A DNA stretch of 55,498 nt from Oligoflexus sp. (GTDB lineage: Bacteria > Bdellovibrionota_B > Oligoflexia > Oligoflexales > Oligoflexaceae), in the NCBI RefSeq assembly GCF_035712445.1, contig NZ_DASTAT010000027.1, positions 1 to 55,498 of the forward strand, written 5' to 3'. The position numbers were made by a program, and so were the translations under genes. Every line of letters begins with the position of its first letter. Position 1 is the first letter of the stretch. Positions 15,684 to 24,569 of the stretch are shown piece by piece. The notes beneath the pieces are model-generated. The model had not been told where the DNA came from and did no database searches. It worked only from the letters and a program-made list of their open reading frames with translations.

Positions 15684-17603
15684 ATGCAGCAAAGTATGGG
15701 ATTTCGACAAGCCTTCCTGCCTATCCTGCTTTTTTTCCAGCTCACAGCCTGTCGGGATGAAGTGAGCGTGGACGTTGTCGAACGCGTTCCTGCCTCGAAG
15801 GATGTGGCCGTGACCTACGAATCAGGCTCCCGAATCATCGTAAGTCAATTCGCTGATAAGAAAAATCATCCTCTGGTCCTGTCGAGTCCAGCCTCCATTT
15901 GCAGCGACATCACCTATTACAATGCCGAGGGCGCCCTGTCTCAGGGAACTCGCGATTGCGATTCGCTGCGTGCCGACCCCAATCTCACAGCTTCGAATAT
16001 TCGAACGGGTGTTACGATTCTTGGGATCAAAGGCACGCTGCAAAGTGTGGACGAAACACCGGAATTAATTCCTGCCAACATCCGCAGTGGCGTCGCGATT
16101 GGAGGCATCACAGGCACGATGACGTCACCACCTGCGGATTGCTTCGCGGAAGGTGAAACCGGCTGCGTGATCACAGGAAGTTTCAAAGCAACTCAGATCA
16201 GCCAGGTGGCCGGCAAGGTCATCGCCGGTCAAACCGTTGCCGGCGTCAATGGCAACGTCACGCTCCCTTCGTCGGGCAAAGTTCTGAGCGGTACGACCTA
16301 TGGTTCGAACGGAAGCCTAAGCGGAACGCTGACTCTTCCCGCAACGACCGCCGTGCTCACCGGCACGGGCGCTTACGGTGATCCTTCTGCTGCCCTGGTT
16401 CCCGCTTATGCTCCCGATTTTCCAAGTGCAGCCAATGTTCGCAACAATGATACCGTGAATGGCGTCACGGGCACTCTGGGCGACTGCACCACTGACGGCA
16501 GCATTGCCTGTCTAGCCAACGGCAGTTATCCAGCTGCCGACATGTCTCTGGCAACAGCTGGCAACATCCGAAGCGGAGTGACCATCGCAGGACAACTCGG
16601 AGCCTATCCGTCCGGGACCTACCGCTTACCTTCCGCATCGACCGTCGCGGACCTTACTGATACAAATTTCGCCACGCAAATGAAATCCGCAACCGCTTTT
16701 GAATATTGGGGCTCGGACGGCAGCCATCATACGGGCGCCGGAGACGCGGATATCGCTGCCGCGAACCTTGTCGCCAACATTGATGTCTTCGGAACTCTCG
16801 GCACAGCAGCCGCGGTCCCATGCTCTGCCAGCACAGAGACATCCTGCATCGCGGATAACGCGTGCCGCTGGACAGGATCGGCCTGCGAACTGAACCCTTG
16901 GAATATTCGCAGCGGCATTTCTCTTTCAGGTCAACTCGGACTCATGAAAACCAACTGCCGTAACCGGGCCAATAGCGCGATCTATAATTCCGATTTTTCA
17001 ATGCCCGGCACCGCAGGGACCACTGCGGGTTTGGTCGTAGACTGGTGGGATAGCATCAACAATCATAATGCCAACCTTAACGCTCTTCCCACCGAGCTGC
17101 CCACGGGCTGGACGGCTCAAAACGTCTGCGGCAAGGAACTGTGGTCGGATATGACGAGCGACGGGGCCTGCGATAGTGCTGCCGATAACTGCGTGATGCG
17201 GGATAACAACTCCGGTCAGATTTGGAGTGAAAGCTATCCCGTGGCATCCACCGCACCCGCCGTTACAAAACTGGATTGGTCTCAGGCTGTGGCGCATTGC
17301 GATGACCTTGACTTCGGTGGCCGCACGGACTGGCGTTTACCGACCAATATGGAACTTACCGCGGTTTATCATCACGGCATCCGGGAGCTTGGATTTAAAG
17401 GCGGGGGTTCCATACGCCCCAGCGGAGATTCGCTCGACAACAACGATATGTTTATTTCGGATGTGGACACCTATGTTTGGAGCGCAACCATGCGATCATC
17501 CACCACAGGCACAGCCGAGTATGTTTATCTTGGTGAAGGACGCAGCTCCAGCCTGGTTAAAACGGATAATGCGACGATAAGCGTGCTGTGCACGGCTCCC
17601 TGA
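15684..17603 (+). CDS. DUF1566 (Lcl-type) repeat lipoprotein, first copy, 639 aa
   Basis: Lipobox LTAC (Cys23) predicts a lipoprotein. Residues of about 90-430 carry degenerate repeats of the form NIRSGVTIxGIxGT, which recur at least five times. The C-terminal 180 residues match the DUF1566 domain (Lcl C-terminal, C-type-lectin-like): ELWSDMTSDG, MRDNNSGQIWSE, SQAVAHCDDLDFGGRTDWRLPT, WSATMRSS, ending LCTAP. DUF1566 proteins are surface or adhesion proteins, some binding collagen or glycans. Cysteines are numerous and probably paired. The start at 15684 follows a strong GAGGAGG; it is 29 bp from the next gene, its paralogue. Confidence 0.88.
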   Translation: MQQSMGFRQAFLPILLFFQLTACRDEVSVDVVERVPASKDVAVTYESGSRIIVSQFADKKNHPLVLSSPASICSDITYYNAEGALSQGTRDCDSLRADPNLTASNIRTGVTILGIKGTLQSVDETPELIPANIRSGVAIGGITGTMTSPPADCFAEGETGCVITGSFKATQISQVAGKVIAGQTVAGVNGNVTLPSSGKVLSGTTYGSNGSLSGTLTLPATTAVLTGTGAYGDPSAALVPAYAPDFPSAANVRNNDTVNGVTGTLGDCTTDGSIACLANGSYPAADMSLATAGNIRSGVTIAGQLGAYPSGTYRLPSASTVADLTDTNFATQMKSATAFEYWGSDGSHHTGAGDADIAAANLVANIDVFGTLGTAAAVPCSASTETSCIADNACRWTGSACELNPWNIRSGISLSGQLGLMKTNCRNRANSAIYNSDFSMPGTAGTTAGLVVDWWDSINNHNANLNALPTELPTGWTAQNVCGKELWSDMTSDGACDSAADNCVMRDNNSGQIWSESYPVASTAPAVTKLDWSQAVAHCDDLDFGGRTDWRLPTNMELTAVYHHGIRELGFKGGGSIRPSGDSLDNNDMFISDVDTYVWSATMRSSTTGTAEYVYLGEGRSSSLVKTDNATISVLCTAP

Positions 17604-17632
17604 ATTTTGCCTGAAAAAGGACGGAAGCAACT

Positions 17633-19567
17633 ATGGGTTTGTGCAGATGCTCACACGATTGGTCCCGCCTCGTCCCATTCCTGGGGATCCTTTTGCTGAC
17701 GCTGAGCTGCGGCAAGGGCTCTGGCGTAAAACGGGAAACGGTTGTGAAGGCTGAAGCCAAGGACGCTACGGTTTATGTGCCCGGCGCCCAGGTCGCGGTT
17801 ACTCAACCGAAAGATAAAGCCGTCTATAAAAATCAAGGTGGAGAGGTGGCCCCGCTGATGATGCTGGAGGCTTCCCGCGTCTGTGATGATATGATGTTCT
17901 ATAATGGTGAAGGTGAGCTGGTTCAAGGCACGCGGGCATGCTCGGGCGGCGCCGGCTTGAAACCGGAAAATATTCGCTCGGGGGTCACGATCGGTGACAT
18001 CACCGGCACTCTGGTCGATATTCAGGATGAAATCGAACTCAAAGCAGAGAACCTCCGCATGGCTGTCACGATTGGCTCTGTGATCGGGGCATTCGTGGCA
18101 AGTCCTGACGACTGTGCGAGTGAAGGCAGCACGTCGTGCGTGGCCAACGCCCAATACAAACCGGCTCTGACGACGGGACTGGCCAGCAAAGTGCTGGCGA
18201 GTCAATCCATAGCTGGAGTCAGCGGCAACATCGTTCTGCCGCTTGCAGGCAAGGTTCTGAGTGGAACGAGCTATGGAATCAATTCCACATCCATGGCGGG
18301 TACTCTCGCCCTTCCCGCGGCTGCATCCGTGCTCTCAGGAACAGGAAGCTATGGAGATCCCGCATCACCCACAACGCCAGCTTACGTGCCGGACTTTCCC
18401 AGTCCCGCCAACGTCCGGTCGTTGGATAGCAGCAATAACGCCAGCGGAACTCTCCTGGATTGCAGCAGCGATGGCGCGACAGGCTGCGTGACGTCCAATC
18501 TCTTTAAAGCTGCGAATAAAGCCCTGGCAACGGCCGGCAACATTCGTTCGGGCGTGACGCTTGCAGCTGAGTCCGGTGACTATCCATCATCGACCTACAC
18601 GCTGCCCTCAGCGTCCGCCACAGCTGATCTGGACAGCGTAACCTTTAACGCCAAAGTCAAAGCCAGTGCGACCTTTGAATATTGGAGTTCCGATGGGACT
18701 CATCACAGCAACGCAGGGGATACAGGCATCGCGGCTGAAAATATTCGCAGTGGGGTGACTATATTCGGCACCACGGGTACGCTGCCGGCTCCATCCTGTT
18801 CGTACAGCACTCAAGGGAGCTGCACGGCCGACAATACCTGTCGCTGGACGGGTTCAGCGTGCGAAATCAATCCCTGGAACCTTCGGAATACCGTTACGAT
18901 TTACGCCAAGACCGGTACCATCAAGAACAATTGCCGCAACAGGGTCAACAGTTCAGCGTATAACTCAGACCTGTCTCCGCCGGGAAACGGTGCTATCACG
19001 AGTGGTTCAGCGATCGATTGGTGGGATACCATTGGCAACGTTTTCAATAACGCTTTTCCTACGCTGCAGCCTACAGGCTGGTCCACCGAAAATGCATGTG
19101 GCAAGGAACTTTGGTCGGACCTTACCCCGGATGGTGCCTGTGACAGTGCAGCAGACGACTGTATGATGCAGGATAATGTCACGGGTTTGATCTGGTCAGA
19201 AAGCAGCCCTGTCGGCGGCGGGGCCGCGAGCAATACGACAAAAGACTGGTCGCTGGCTGTCGAGCATTGCGCGAGTCTGACTTTCGGTTCTCGCAGCGAT
19301 TGGCGACTTCCAACGCAGATGGAAATGCAGAATGCGTATAATCATGGGATCAGTCAGTTGGCTTATAAGCAAGGTGGGACAACAGCCCGTCCTGGTGGGG
19401 ATACACTGGATAATAACAATTTCTTCATGGCGACGGTGGGAAGCTACTGGTCAGCGACGACGAAGTCATCAGATACCACATATGCCTATAACTTGCATAT
19501 GAATCAGTCTTATTCCAACGATGTTCTGAAGACCGCGACTCACATCCCTATCTGTGTTGCGCCTTGA
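17633..19567 (+). CDS. DUF1566 (Lcl-type) repeat lipoprotein, second copy, 644 aa
   Basis: This is a full-length paralogue of the gene upstream: lipobox LTLSC (Cys26), NIRSGVTI repeats, the RWTGSACEINPWN segment, and the C-terminal DUF1566 domain (ELWSDLTPDG, MQDNVTGLIWSES, FGSRSDWRLPTQMEMQNAYN, YWSATTKSS, ending ICVAP). The order of motifs is identical in the two proteins; the N-terminal 80 residues differ most. The start has AAGGACGGAAG 5-10 nt upstream, and only 29 bp separates the genes, so they form an operon born by tandem duplication. A 13-bp hairpin follows. Confidence 0.88.
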   Translation: MGLCRCSHDWSRLVPFLGILLLTLSCGKGSGVKRETVVKAEAKDATVYVPGAQVAVTQPKDKAVYKNQGGEVAPLMMLEASRVCDDMMFYNGEGELVQGTRACSGGAGLKPENIRSGVTIGDITGTLVDIQDEIELKAENLRMAVTIGSVIGAFVASPDDCASEGSTSCVANAQYKPALTTGLASKVLASQSIAGVSGNIVLPLAGKVLSGTSYGINSTSMAGTLALPAAASVLSGTGSYGDPASPTTPAYVPDFPSPANVRSLDSSNNASGTLLDCSSDGATGCVTSNLFKAANKALATAGNIRSGVTLAAESGDYPSSTYTLPSASATADLDSVTFNAKVKASATFEYWSSDGTHHSNAGDTGIAAENIRSGVTIFGTTGTLPAPSCSYSTQGSCTADNTCRWTGSACEINPWNLRNTVTIYAKTGTIKNNCRNRVNSSAYNSDLSPPGNGAITSGSAIDWWDTIGNVFNNAFPTLQPTGWSTENACGKELWSDLTPDGACDSAADDCMMQDNVTGLIWSESSPVGGGAASNTTKDWSLAVEHCASLTFGSRSDWRLPTQMEMQNAYNHGISQLAYKQGGTTARPGGDTLDNNNFFMATVGSYWSATTKSSDTTYAYNLHMNQSYSNDVLKTATHIPICVAP

Positions 19568-19580
19568 TTCGCGATTCGCC

Positions 19581-19619
19581 CAGACAAATCAGGATTAGGA
19601 AAGAACCCTGATTTGTCTG
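19581..19619. terminator. perfect 13-bp hairpin between convergent genes
   Basis: Arms cagacaaatcagg (19581-19593) and cctgatttgtctg (19607-19619) pair perfectly around a 13-nt loop. It lies 13 bp after the DUF1566 stop and 19 bp from the stop of the convergent DUF1328 gene. No T-run follows on either strand, so it may be a Rho-independent-like 3' stabiliser rather than a classical terminator. Confidence 0.6.
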
Positions 19620-19638
19620 CGTCCGCGACGACCTAGGT

Positions 19639-19806
19639 TCAGGTCAAAGGTCCTCTGCGACGTGTGAAGAAACTGATCACGACGGCAGCCAGGAACACGA
19701 AGAAAAGAATCTGGGCGATGGATGCGGCTGTGCCTGCCAGGCTGCCGAAACCAAAGAATGCGGCGATGACGGCAAGCACGAGGAAAATCATAGTCCACTG
19801 AAGCAT
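19639..19806 (-). CDS. DUF1328/YtjA-like small membrane protein, 55 aa
   Basis: Two membrane segments ([20 protein letters not shown] and [20 protein letters not shown]) with an intervening Gly/Thr-Ala turn and the basic tail FFTRRRG match the DUF1328 family of 50-60-residue membrane proteins common in proteobacteria; their function is unknown but several are stress-induced. I chose ATG 19806, preceded by AGGAGGT, over an upstream in-frame start at 19875. Confidence 0.88.
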   Translation of the reverse strand: MLQWTMIFLVLAVIAAFFGFGSLAGTAASIAQILFFVFLAAVVISFFTRRRGPLT

Positions 19807-19910
19807 GTTAGGTACCTCCTGATTGATGTGTGAGGACTCTCTGTCCCTATTCTCATCAATGCAAGGATCGTGCACAGGCCATGTCAGCCACTATGGCATT
19901 TAGCTTTGAA

Positions 19911-20321
19911 CTATCCTACTATGGTCTTCACGATTTGACTCGCTTCGCGACCATCGAATCGGCCTTTGATTTGTGGCGTAATCGCTTTCATCACGGTTCC
20001 GAAATCAGCGCCTGGATTGCTGCTGACAAATTCCTTCACCATGGCTTCAAAATCTTCTTTGCTCAAAGGCTGAGGAACATAGGCCGCGAGATATTCGATC
20101 TCTTTTTTGATTTTGGCCACCTCGTCCGATCCTGCTGGAAACTGTTCGATCGAATCCTTCAGTTTCTTCACATGGGCAATGGCCACCTCGGCATCCGCCT
20201 TCGGCTTCGCGGAGGTATTGTTTTCAATAAAGGCACTTTTCAAAAGGCGCAGCGCGTCAAGTCGACCTTTATCCTTGGCCTTCATGGCAGCTTTGATATC
20301 TTCGGTTACTCGTTCCAGCAT
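19911..20321 (-). CDS. GatB/YqeY-domain protein
   Basis: The 136 residues match the YqeY family: MLERVTEDIKAAMKAKDKGRLDALRLLKSA, a central helix with EIEYLAAYVPQPLSKEDFEA, and the C-terminal GTVMKAITPQIKGRFDGREASQIVK. The domain is related to the C-terminal tail of the GatB amidotransferase subunit, which binds tRNA; stand-alone YqeY proteins are uncharacterised. The length is near the family norm of about 148. No gat gene is adjacent. Confidence 0.9.
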   Translation of the reverse strand: MLERVTEDIKAAMKAKDKGRLDALRLLKSAFIENNTSAKPKADAEVAIAHVKKLKDSIEQFPAGSDEVAKIKKEIEYLAAYVPQPLSKEDFEAMVKEFVSSNPGADFGTVMKAITPQIKGRFDGREASQIVKTIVG

Positions 20322-20909
20322 ACAGGGCTCCTTTCAGACTTGAGAAGCCCTACTCTACTCCAATCCCAGGCCCGAGCCCAAGCACTTCATGTTGGGGGAA
20401 AGCTCGGTCAGAAGGAGAAGCCGATGACAAGGCTGGGCCGAATAAACGAGGGCATGCGCAGGCGCTCATCCATTCTGCGTTGTGAACGCTTCCTATCGCT
20501 GTCGGTGGCTGTTATTTTGTAAACATTTTCTGTCCGCCGATGAAAAGACTGACTCATACCAACTTCCTCGGTGCTGATGCTTGACCGCTCCCAAAAATTA
20601 TCTGAATAGGTATAGTGCAGACTGTTTCAGGTAAAAGACTGAACCTCGGCCTTGAAGCTTTGCTCGTCGAACCCCGAAAACCACATGAAGACTGTTGAAG
20701 ATAATCTCATGGAAAGCGCTCCCCTTTCATCTATCACAGTCCTCGAATTCTCGATTATGACGTCAGATATAATTCTCCAAAACCCGTGGTCAAGACTCTG
20801 ATAACGCACAGGAAAAACCGCTGGTTGGAGAAGCTTTCAAGTATGGGCTCACGAACACCGAGAAGACCTTCAGAACCCGAGTATGCGACACTCAGGTAAG
20901 GGGTACACT
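20322..20909. other. 588-bp intergenic region, no supported gene
   Basis: I find no confident coding sequence. A 32-codon frame at 20424-20522 (plus strand) has a good SD (AAGGAG) but no recognisable product. The rest has low coding character and no clear repeats or tRNA-like folds. The promoter of the lipoprotein at 20910 must lie near its right end. Confidence 0.5.
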
Positions 20910-21839
20910 GTGCGACCTTTACAATTTCTACCAGCAATCCTGGTCTTCGCCCTTGCGTGCAATGACACCGCGGTGAAGCCCTCCAAAATCTTTGGACAGT
21001 CCGATCAGCAGACTGCAGATGCCCGGACAGAAACCAAAGGCACAGACGAATTGAGTGCCAATGCCGAGGGGCAGGAAGGCGTCCTGCCTCCCGCCAACAT
21101 TTCGGGCAGTTATCTCATCGATTGTACAATATTCGACAGTCAGAAATCACAGACGAGCCCCGCTCAGGTCAACTTTGCCTGTGGTGTTTCCCGTAAATCG
21201 GGTGGAGCCGTGGCCAGCGACGGACAATGGAAGGGGACCATCCTCAATCCGACAGCCGATGAGACTCTTCAAACAAGGGATGCGAAGACAGGCCTGTTTC
21301 TGCTCACGACCACAAAACCTGAGCAGCTCGTGACAGCCATGAACAAGGTCAGCCTTAGCTTTGATGGTACGATTGAAGGCCAGAAAGTGTCTCTCACGGA
21401 AACAGGACAAAGAACACTGTCACGCGATCTCGCGCAGGTCCAAAGTTTGATCATCCGCACCAGTTTCACGGTCCAGATCGTGTCTGGAACCCGAACGGGC
21501 CTCGTGTATTCGGGTACATTTCAATATGACTCCAGCATGCTTACGGGAGCCGCGCAGGAGACTCTGGAAGCGCAGAACCTTCAGTTTAACTATCTGACCC
21601 CTCAGGCTCAGCAGTTCGATTCCAAAGGCATACTCAACTTCGTCAACGGCAGGTTCGTATCTTTGGTGGTTGCGGGAGGTCCCGCTACTCAGCGTTTTGG
21701 TATAAACACAGGCTTTGACCGGAATCAGTTTGGTCGGCCGGAAGAAGCCTTCGTTCCGAACGGTGAGCAATTTTTTGGTTATCTCGCGACCGATGGCTTT
21801 GTCGATGGGGCAGGAACTCTGCGCTATAGTTTCCTGTAA
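20910..21839 (+). CDS. lipoprotein of unknown function, 309 aa
   Basis: Lipobox LALAC (Cys17) predicts lipid anchoring. I chose the GTG at 20910, preceded by AAGGGG, over an ATG at 20883 because it gives a compact signal peptide. After a polar linker, the body is beta-rich with regular strands (GSYLIDCTIFDSQKSQTSPA, LSFDGTIEGQKVSLTETGQR, IIRTSFTVQIVSGTRTGLVY) and may be a lipocalin-like or beta-sandwich domain. I do not recognise the family. The C-terminus DGAGTLRYSFL ends in aromatic Phe-Leu. Confidence 0.75.
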   Translation: MRPLQFLPAILVFALACNDTAVKPSKIFGQSDQQTADARTETKGTDELSANAEGQEGVLPPANISGSYLIDCTIFDSQKSQTSPAQVNFACGVSRKSGGAVASDGQWKGTILNPTADETLQTRDAKTGLFLLTTTKPEQLVTAMNKVSLSFDGTIEGQKVSLTETGQRTLSRDLAQVQSLIIRTSFTVQIVSGTRTGLVYSGTFQYDSSMLTGAAQETLEAQNLQFNYLTPQAQQFDSKGILNFVNGRFVSLVVAGGPATQRFGINTGFDRNQFGRPEEAFVPNGEQFFGYLATDGFVDGAGTLRYSFL

Positions 21840-21860
21840 GCGTTATCCTAAACAGACCTT

Positions 21861-22217
21861 TTAACGCCGCTCATCCAAATATGCCGCGACCACTTTCCTG
21901 AACGCTTCATCTTTTAAGGCCTCATGGAGCGTCCACTCAAAGGGAGTCAGGTCTTCCATCTTTCTTTCCCAAAACGCGGTATCGACCATCAGCAAGGCCT
22001 CAGAAAAGACCAGAGCCAGGTCATATCCAGTCATCTGCAGACTGGAAGCCAGCGAAATCAGCCTCTGCGCACCATCAGGCAGCTGATCGACAGCCAGGTT
22101 CAAAGTAAATACCGTTTTCGCACCGAGATACTCGTTGCCGAAAATGTCCCTTTCCACCCTCGGCTGCCGTCTTTTCTTCGGTTTTGTTCCAGGATCATTT
22201 TTCGTGAGTTCGTCCAT
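21861..22217 (-). CDS. conserved-looking hypothetical protein, 118 aa
   Basis: I do not recognise this cytoplasmic protein. A basic N-terminus (KPKKRRQPRVERD) is followed by helical segments (AQRLISLASSLQMTGYDLAL, VFSEALLMVDTAFWERKMED) and an acidic/aromatic end (LTPFEWTLHEALKDEAFRKV). The product is 118 aa. An SD-like GGAG lies about 11 nt upstream of the ATG. It converges with the lipoprotein gene on its left, with 21 bp between stops. Confidence 0.6.
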   Translation of the reverse strand: MDELTKNDPGTKPKKRRQPRVERDIFGNEYLGAKTVFTLNLAVDQLPDGAQRLISLASSLQMTGYDLALVFSEALLMVDTAFWERKMEDLTPFEWTLHEALKDEAFRKVVAAYLDERR

Positions 22218-22283
22218 GGATTCAAACTCCGCTCTTGAATATTCCGCCAGAGGCCGTCAGAACATCCTAGCATAGAGCCCCAT

Positions 22284-22322
22284 AAAAAATGAAGGCAGCC
22301 ACACCGCCAGGGTTGCTGCCTT
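22284..22322 (-). terminator. intrinsic terminator for the lipoprotein gene at 22343
   Basis: Stem aaggcagc (22292-22299) with gctgcctt (22315-22322) and a 15-nt loop; on the minus strand it is followed closely by a U-rich run (complement of aaaaaa at 22284-22289). It lies 21 bp beyond the stop of the minus-strand lipoprotein. Confidence 0.7.
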
Positions 22323-22342
22323 TTCCTCTGGTTTTTCCGATT

Positions 22343-23017
22343 TTAAAGAACTGTGGGAGCTACGAAATCAAAGCGTGTGCCTTCGGGATTGGCTGCTGTC
22401 TTCAGATACGAAATCTGCAGTTTGCCGTTCACAACGTTAAGGTCGCAGCCTAACTTCCGCCATTCTTCGGTATAAGGCTGTTTCACTGTAAAATTCTTGC
22501 AAAGAATGAACAGCTTCTTGGCCTCCCCGCCTTCGGGACTTTGCTGAGGTTTATCAGCTGCCGCATGGGGCTCGTGCAGGTGCCCGCTCAATGCAATCAA
22601 GGCTCCATCCTTCTCCGACTGTTCAAAATCATGACCTTGCCAGGTCTTGGGGTAGGCCTCTCCAATTTTGTAAGCAAACTGATCCCCGAGGTAAACGGTG
22701 GAACTGAACTTGAACACGGAGCCTTCCCGCACTATGTCCCCGTACTTCAATCCAGGCGTCGCCAGGAACTCGACATATTCACCTTCCAGATCTATAGCAC
22801 CATAAAGCTGAACGCCGAGCGTCTCTGTAAGACCCGCTGCACGACTCAGCAGACGAAGTTGCCTTTCCAATGTTTCGTCATTCTCAAAACCCACCATCAC
22901 TTCCAAGGTACGCTGGGCAGGATCAATATTCGTTCCTATATCATGGAGGTGACTCTTATTCGAAACACCACAGCTCATGACCGTTGCAGATAGCACAAGA
23001 CCCGACATCAATCGCAT
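22343..23017 (-). CDS. lipoprotein of unknown function, 224 aa
   Basis: The signal ends in lipobox VMSC (Cys16), followed by GVSNKSH. The mature protein has alternating short strands and helices (RTLEVMVGFENDETLERQLR, GVQLYGAIDLEGEYVEFLAT, SGHLHEPHAAADKPQQSPEG) and one Cys near the C-terminus (LFILCKNF) with another in KLGCDLNVV. No family recognised. I chose ATG 23017 over 23032 because AAGGAG lies just before it and the signal is then normal. Confidence 0.72.
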   Translation of the reverse strand: MRLMSGLVLSATVMSCGVSNKSHLHDIGTNIDPAQRTLEVMVGFENDETLERQLRLLSRAAGLTETLGVQLYGAIDLEGEYVEFLATPGLKYGDIVREGSVFKFSSTVYLGDQFAYKIGEAYPKTWQGHDFEQSEKDGALIALSGHLHEPHAAADKPQQSPEGGEAKKLFILCKNFTVKQPYTEEWRKLGCDLNVVNGKLQISYLKTAANPEGTRFDFVAPTVL

Positions 23018-23138
23018 GGGAACTCCTTGCATTACTGGTAAATATGCAGCATTTTCATGGAAGTCCCTTTGAATTTTTCAGAAAGCACGCGGGGTGTCAA
23101 GGGATTCGGTTCAAATCTCTTGCAGCGAGGAGGCTTTG

Positions 23139-23699
23139 ATGCAAAATAAATTCTTTAAAACCGCAGAGGCCTTTCGAACCTGGCTAAACAAAAACGGTAG
23201 GCAGGAAACCGAAATCTGGGTCGGGTTTTATAAGAAAGATTCTGGCAAAACCGGAATGTCCCTGAAGGAAGCCATTGACGAGGCTCTGTGTGCAGGCTGG
23301 GTGGATGGCCTCAAGGGCAGTTTGGATGACATCAGCTATCGCATTCGCTTCACACCTCGCAAACCGAAAAGTGTTTGGTCGAAGATCAACATCGGCCACG
23401 CGGAACGTTTGATCAGGGAAGGCCGCATGACTCCCGCAGGCCAAGCCCAGATCGAAGCGGCGAAGGCGGATGGACGTTGGGAACGAGCCTATGAAGGTGC
23501 GAAAAATGCGGAACCACCGGAAGATTTTCTAAAAGCACTGAATAAAAATAAAAAAGCCAAGGCCTTCTTCAAAACGCTGAATCGCGCTAATACCTTTGCC
23601 ATCTACTTTCGAATCACGAATGCGAAGAAACCGGAAACGCGCCAACGCTGGATTGAACGCATCATCGCGATGCTGGAAAACGGCGAGACCTTTCACTGA
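23139..23699 (+). CDS. YdeI/OmdA-like protein
   Basis: The 186 residues match the YdeI family (bacteriocin-protection, OmpD-associated): FRTWLNKNGRQETEIWVGFY, then LKEAIDEALCAGWVDGLKG, ISYRIRFTPRKPKSVWSKIN, and the C-terminal RANTFAIYFRITNAKKPETR ... RWIERIIAMLENG. Members are small cytoplasmic proteins, some connected with resistance to cationic peptides in E. coli. The start (ATG 23139) has a strong GAGGAGG; an upstream GTG at 23094 is rejected as lying outside the homologous region. Confidence 0.88.
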   Translation: MQNKFFKTAEAFRTWLNKNGRQETEIWVGFYKKDSGKTGMSLKEAIDEALCAGWVDGLKGSLDDISYRIRFTPRKPKSVWSKINIGHAERLIREGRMTPAGQAQIEAAKADGRWERAYEGAKNAEPPEDFLKALNKNKKAKAFFKTLNRANTFAIYFRITNAKKPETRQRWIERIIAMLENGETFH

Positions 23700-23700
23700 A

Positions 23701-23740
23701 AAAAAAGACCCGAACAGCTTCCGCCATTCGGATCTTTTTT
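23701..23740. terminator. bidirectional terminator between ydeI and rpsD
   Basis: Imperfect stem aaaagacccgaa (23703-23714) with ttcggatctttt (23727-23738), one C-A mismatch, loop of 12 nt. It has T6 on the plus strand and, reading the minus strand, U6-8 from the A-run at 23699-23706. It can end both YdeI transcripts and rpsD transcripts. Confidence 0.75.
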
Positions 23741-23803
23741 ATAAGCTTTGCTATCAGGCTCACCGAAAATCTCTTTCCAGATGAACCCAATAAAAACAAA
23801 AAC

Positions 23804-24415
23804 TCACTTCGAGTAAAATTCGATGATCTGACCAATCTCAATAGGGAAAGGCACCGAATCACGAGTCGGCAGACTCACGACGGTCGCGTCTTTCGCGCCT
23901 TCGTCGAAGCCGATCCACTCAGGGCGAACCAACGAGAGTTGCTCCAGGGAGGCTTGGACGTGAGTGAACTTGGTCGCTTTGTCGGCGAGGCTCACTTTGT
24001 GGCCTTTTTTCATAAGGAAAGAAGGCTTGTTCACGCGCTTGCCATCGACTTTGATATGGCCGTGAACGATCAGCTGACGAGCAGCTGGGATAGTTGCAGC
24101 GAAACCAGCACGGAAGACGAAGTTATCCAGGCGACGCTCAAGGAACTGAAGGAGGTTTTCGCCGGGATCGCCGCGCATCTGGAAGCTCATATCTACGAAG
24201 CGGCGGAGTTGTTTTTCGCCGAGACCGTAGTTGAAGCGCAGCTTTTGCTTTTCACGCAACTGGGTACCGTAAACGCTCACTTTTTTACGGTGGCGGCCTT
24301 GGTGCATTCCAGGGGGATAAGCTTTACGCTCGTCCCACTTCTTACGGGACAGACCAGGCAACTGTACGCCCAGCGAGCGCATGATTTTTAAACGGGGGCC
24401 TTTAAAACGAGCCAT
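23804..24415 (-). CDS. rpsD: 30S ribosomal protein S4
   Basis: The 203 residues are typical S4: [61 protein letters not shown], and the S4 RNA-binding domain [13 protein letters not shown] ... [20 protein letters not shown] ... FSLADKA-like. It lacks the zinc-ribbon cysteines of the Cys-containing S4 type. It normally sits in the alpha operon with rpsM, rpsK and rpoA; here it stands alone, which is known in a number of bacterial lineages. Near the 5' end an inverted repeat ttctcg...cgagaa lies in the leader and could take part in S4 autoregulation. Confidence 0.97.
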   Translation of the reverse strand: MARFKGPRLKIMRSLGVQLPGLSRKKWDERKAYPPGMHQGRHRKKVSVYGTQLREKQKLRFNYGLGEKQLRRFVDMSFQMRGDPGENLLQFLERRLDNFVFRAGFAATIPAARQLIVHGHIKVDGKRVNKPSFLMKKGHKVSLADKATKFTHVQASLEQLSLVRPEWIGFDEGAKDATVVSLPTRDSVPFPIEIGQIIEFYSK

Positions 24416-24520
24416 TCTAACCTCAAAAATACGATCGGTTTCTCGTCAACGGTGGCGAGAATTACACGAATTGTCGGCCAGGATCAATGAAAATATAGGC
24501 TTGGCAGGCTTTTGCGGGCG

Positions 24521-24546
24521 GAAAAGGGCGGCTTTCGCGCCGCCCT
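24521..24546 (-). terminator. terminator of the ROK-type regulator gene
   Basis: Perfect stem agggcggc (24525-24532) with gccgccct (24539-24546), 6-nt loop tttcgc, followed on the minus strand by a short U4 run from the A-run at 24522-24525. It lies 24 bp past the stop of the ROK gene. Confidence 0.65.
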
Positions 24547-24569
24547 GGCAGAGTTTGGATGGCTCCTAC

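Noticed and set aside
20424..20522. 32-codon frame with an AAGGAG site on the plus strand
   Set aside because: The product is Arg-rich with a hydrophobic end and no family; one SD match is not enough at this length.
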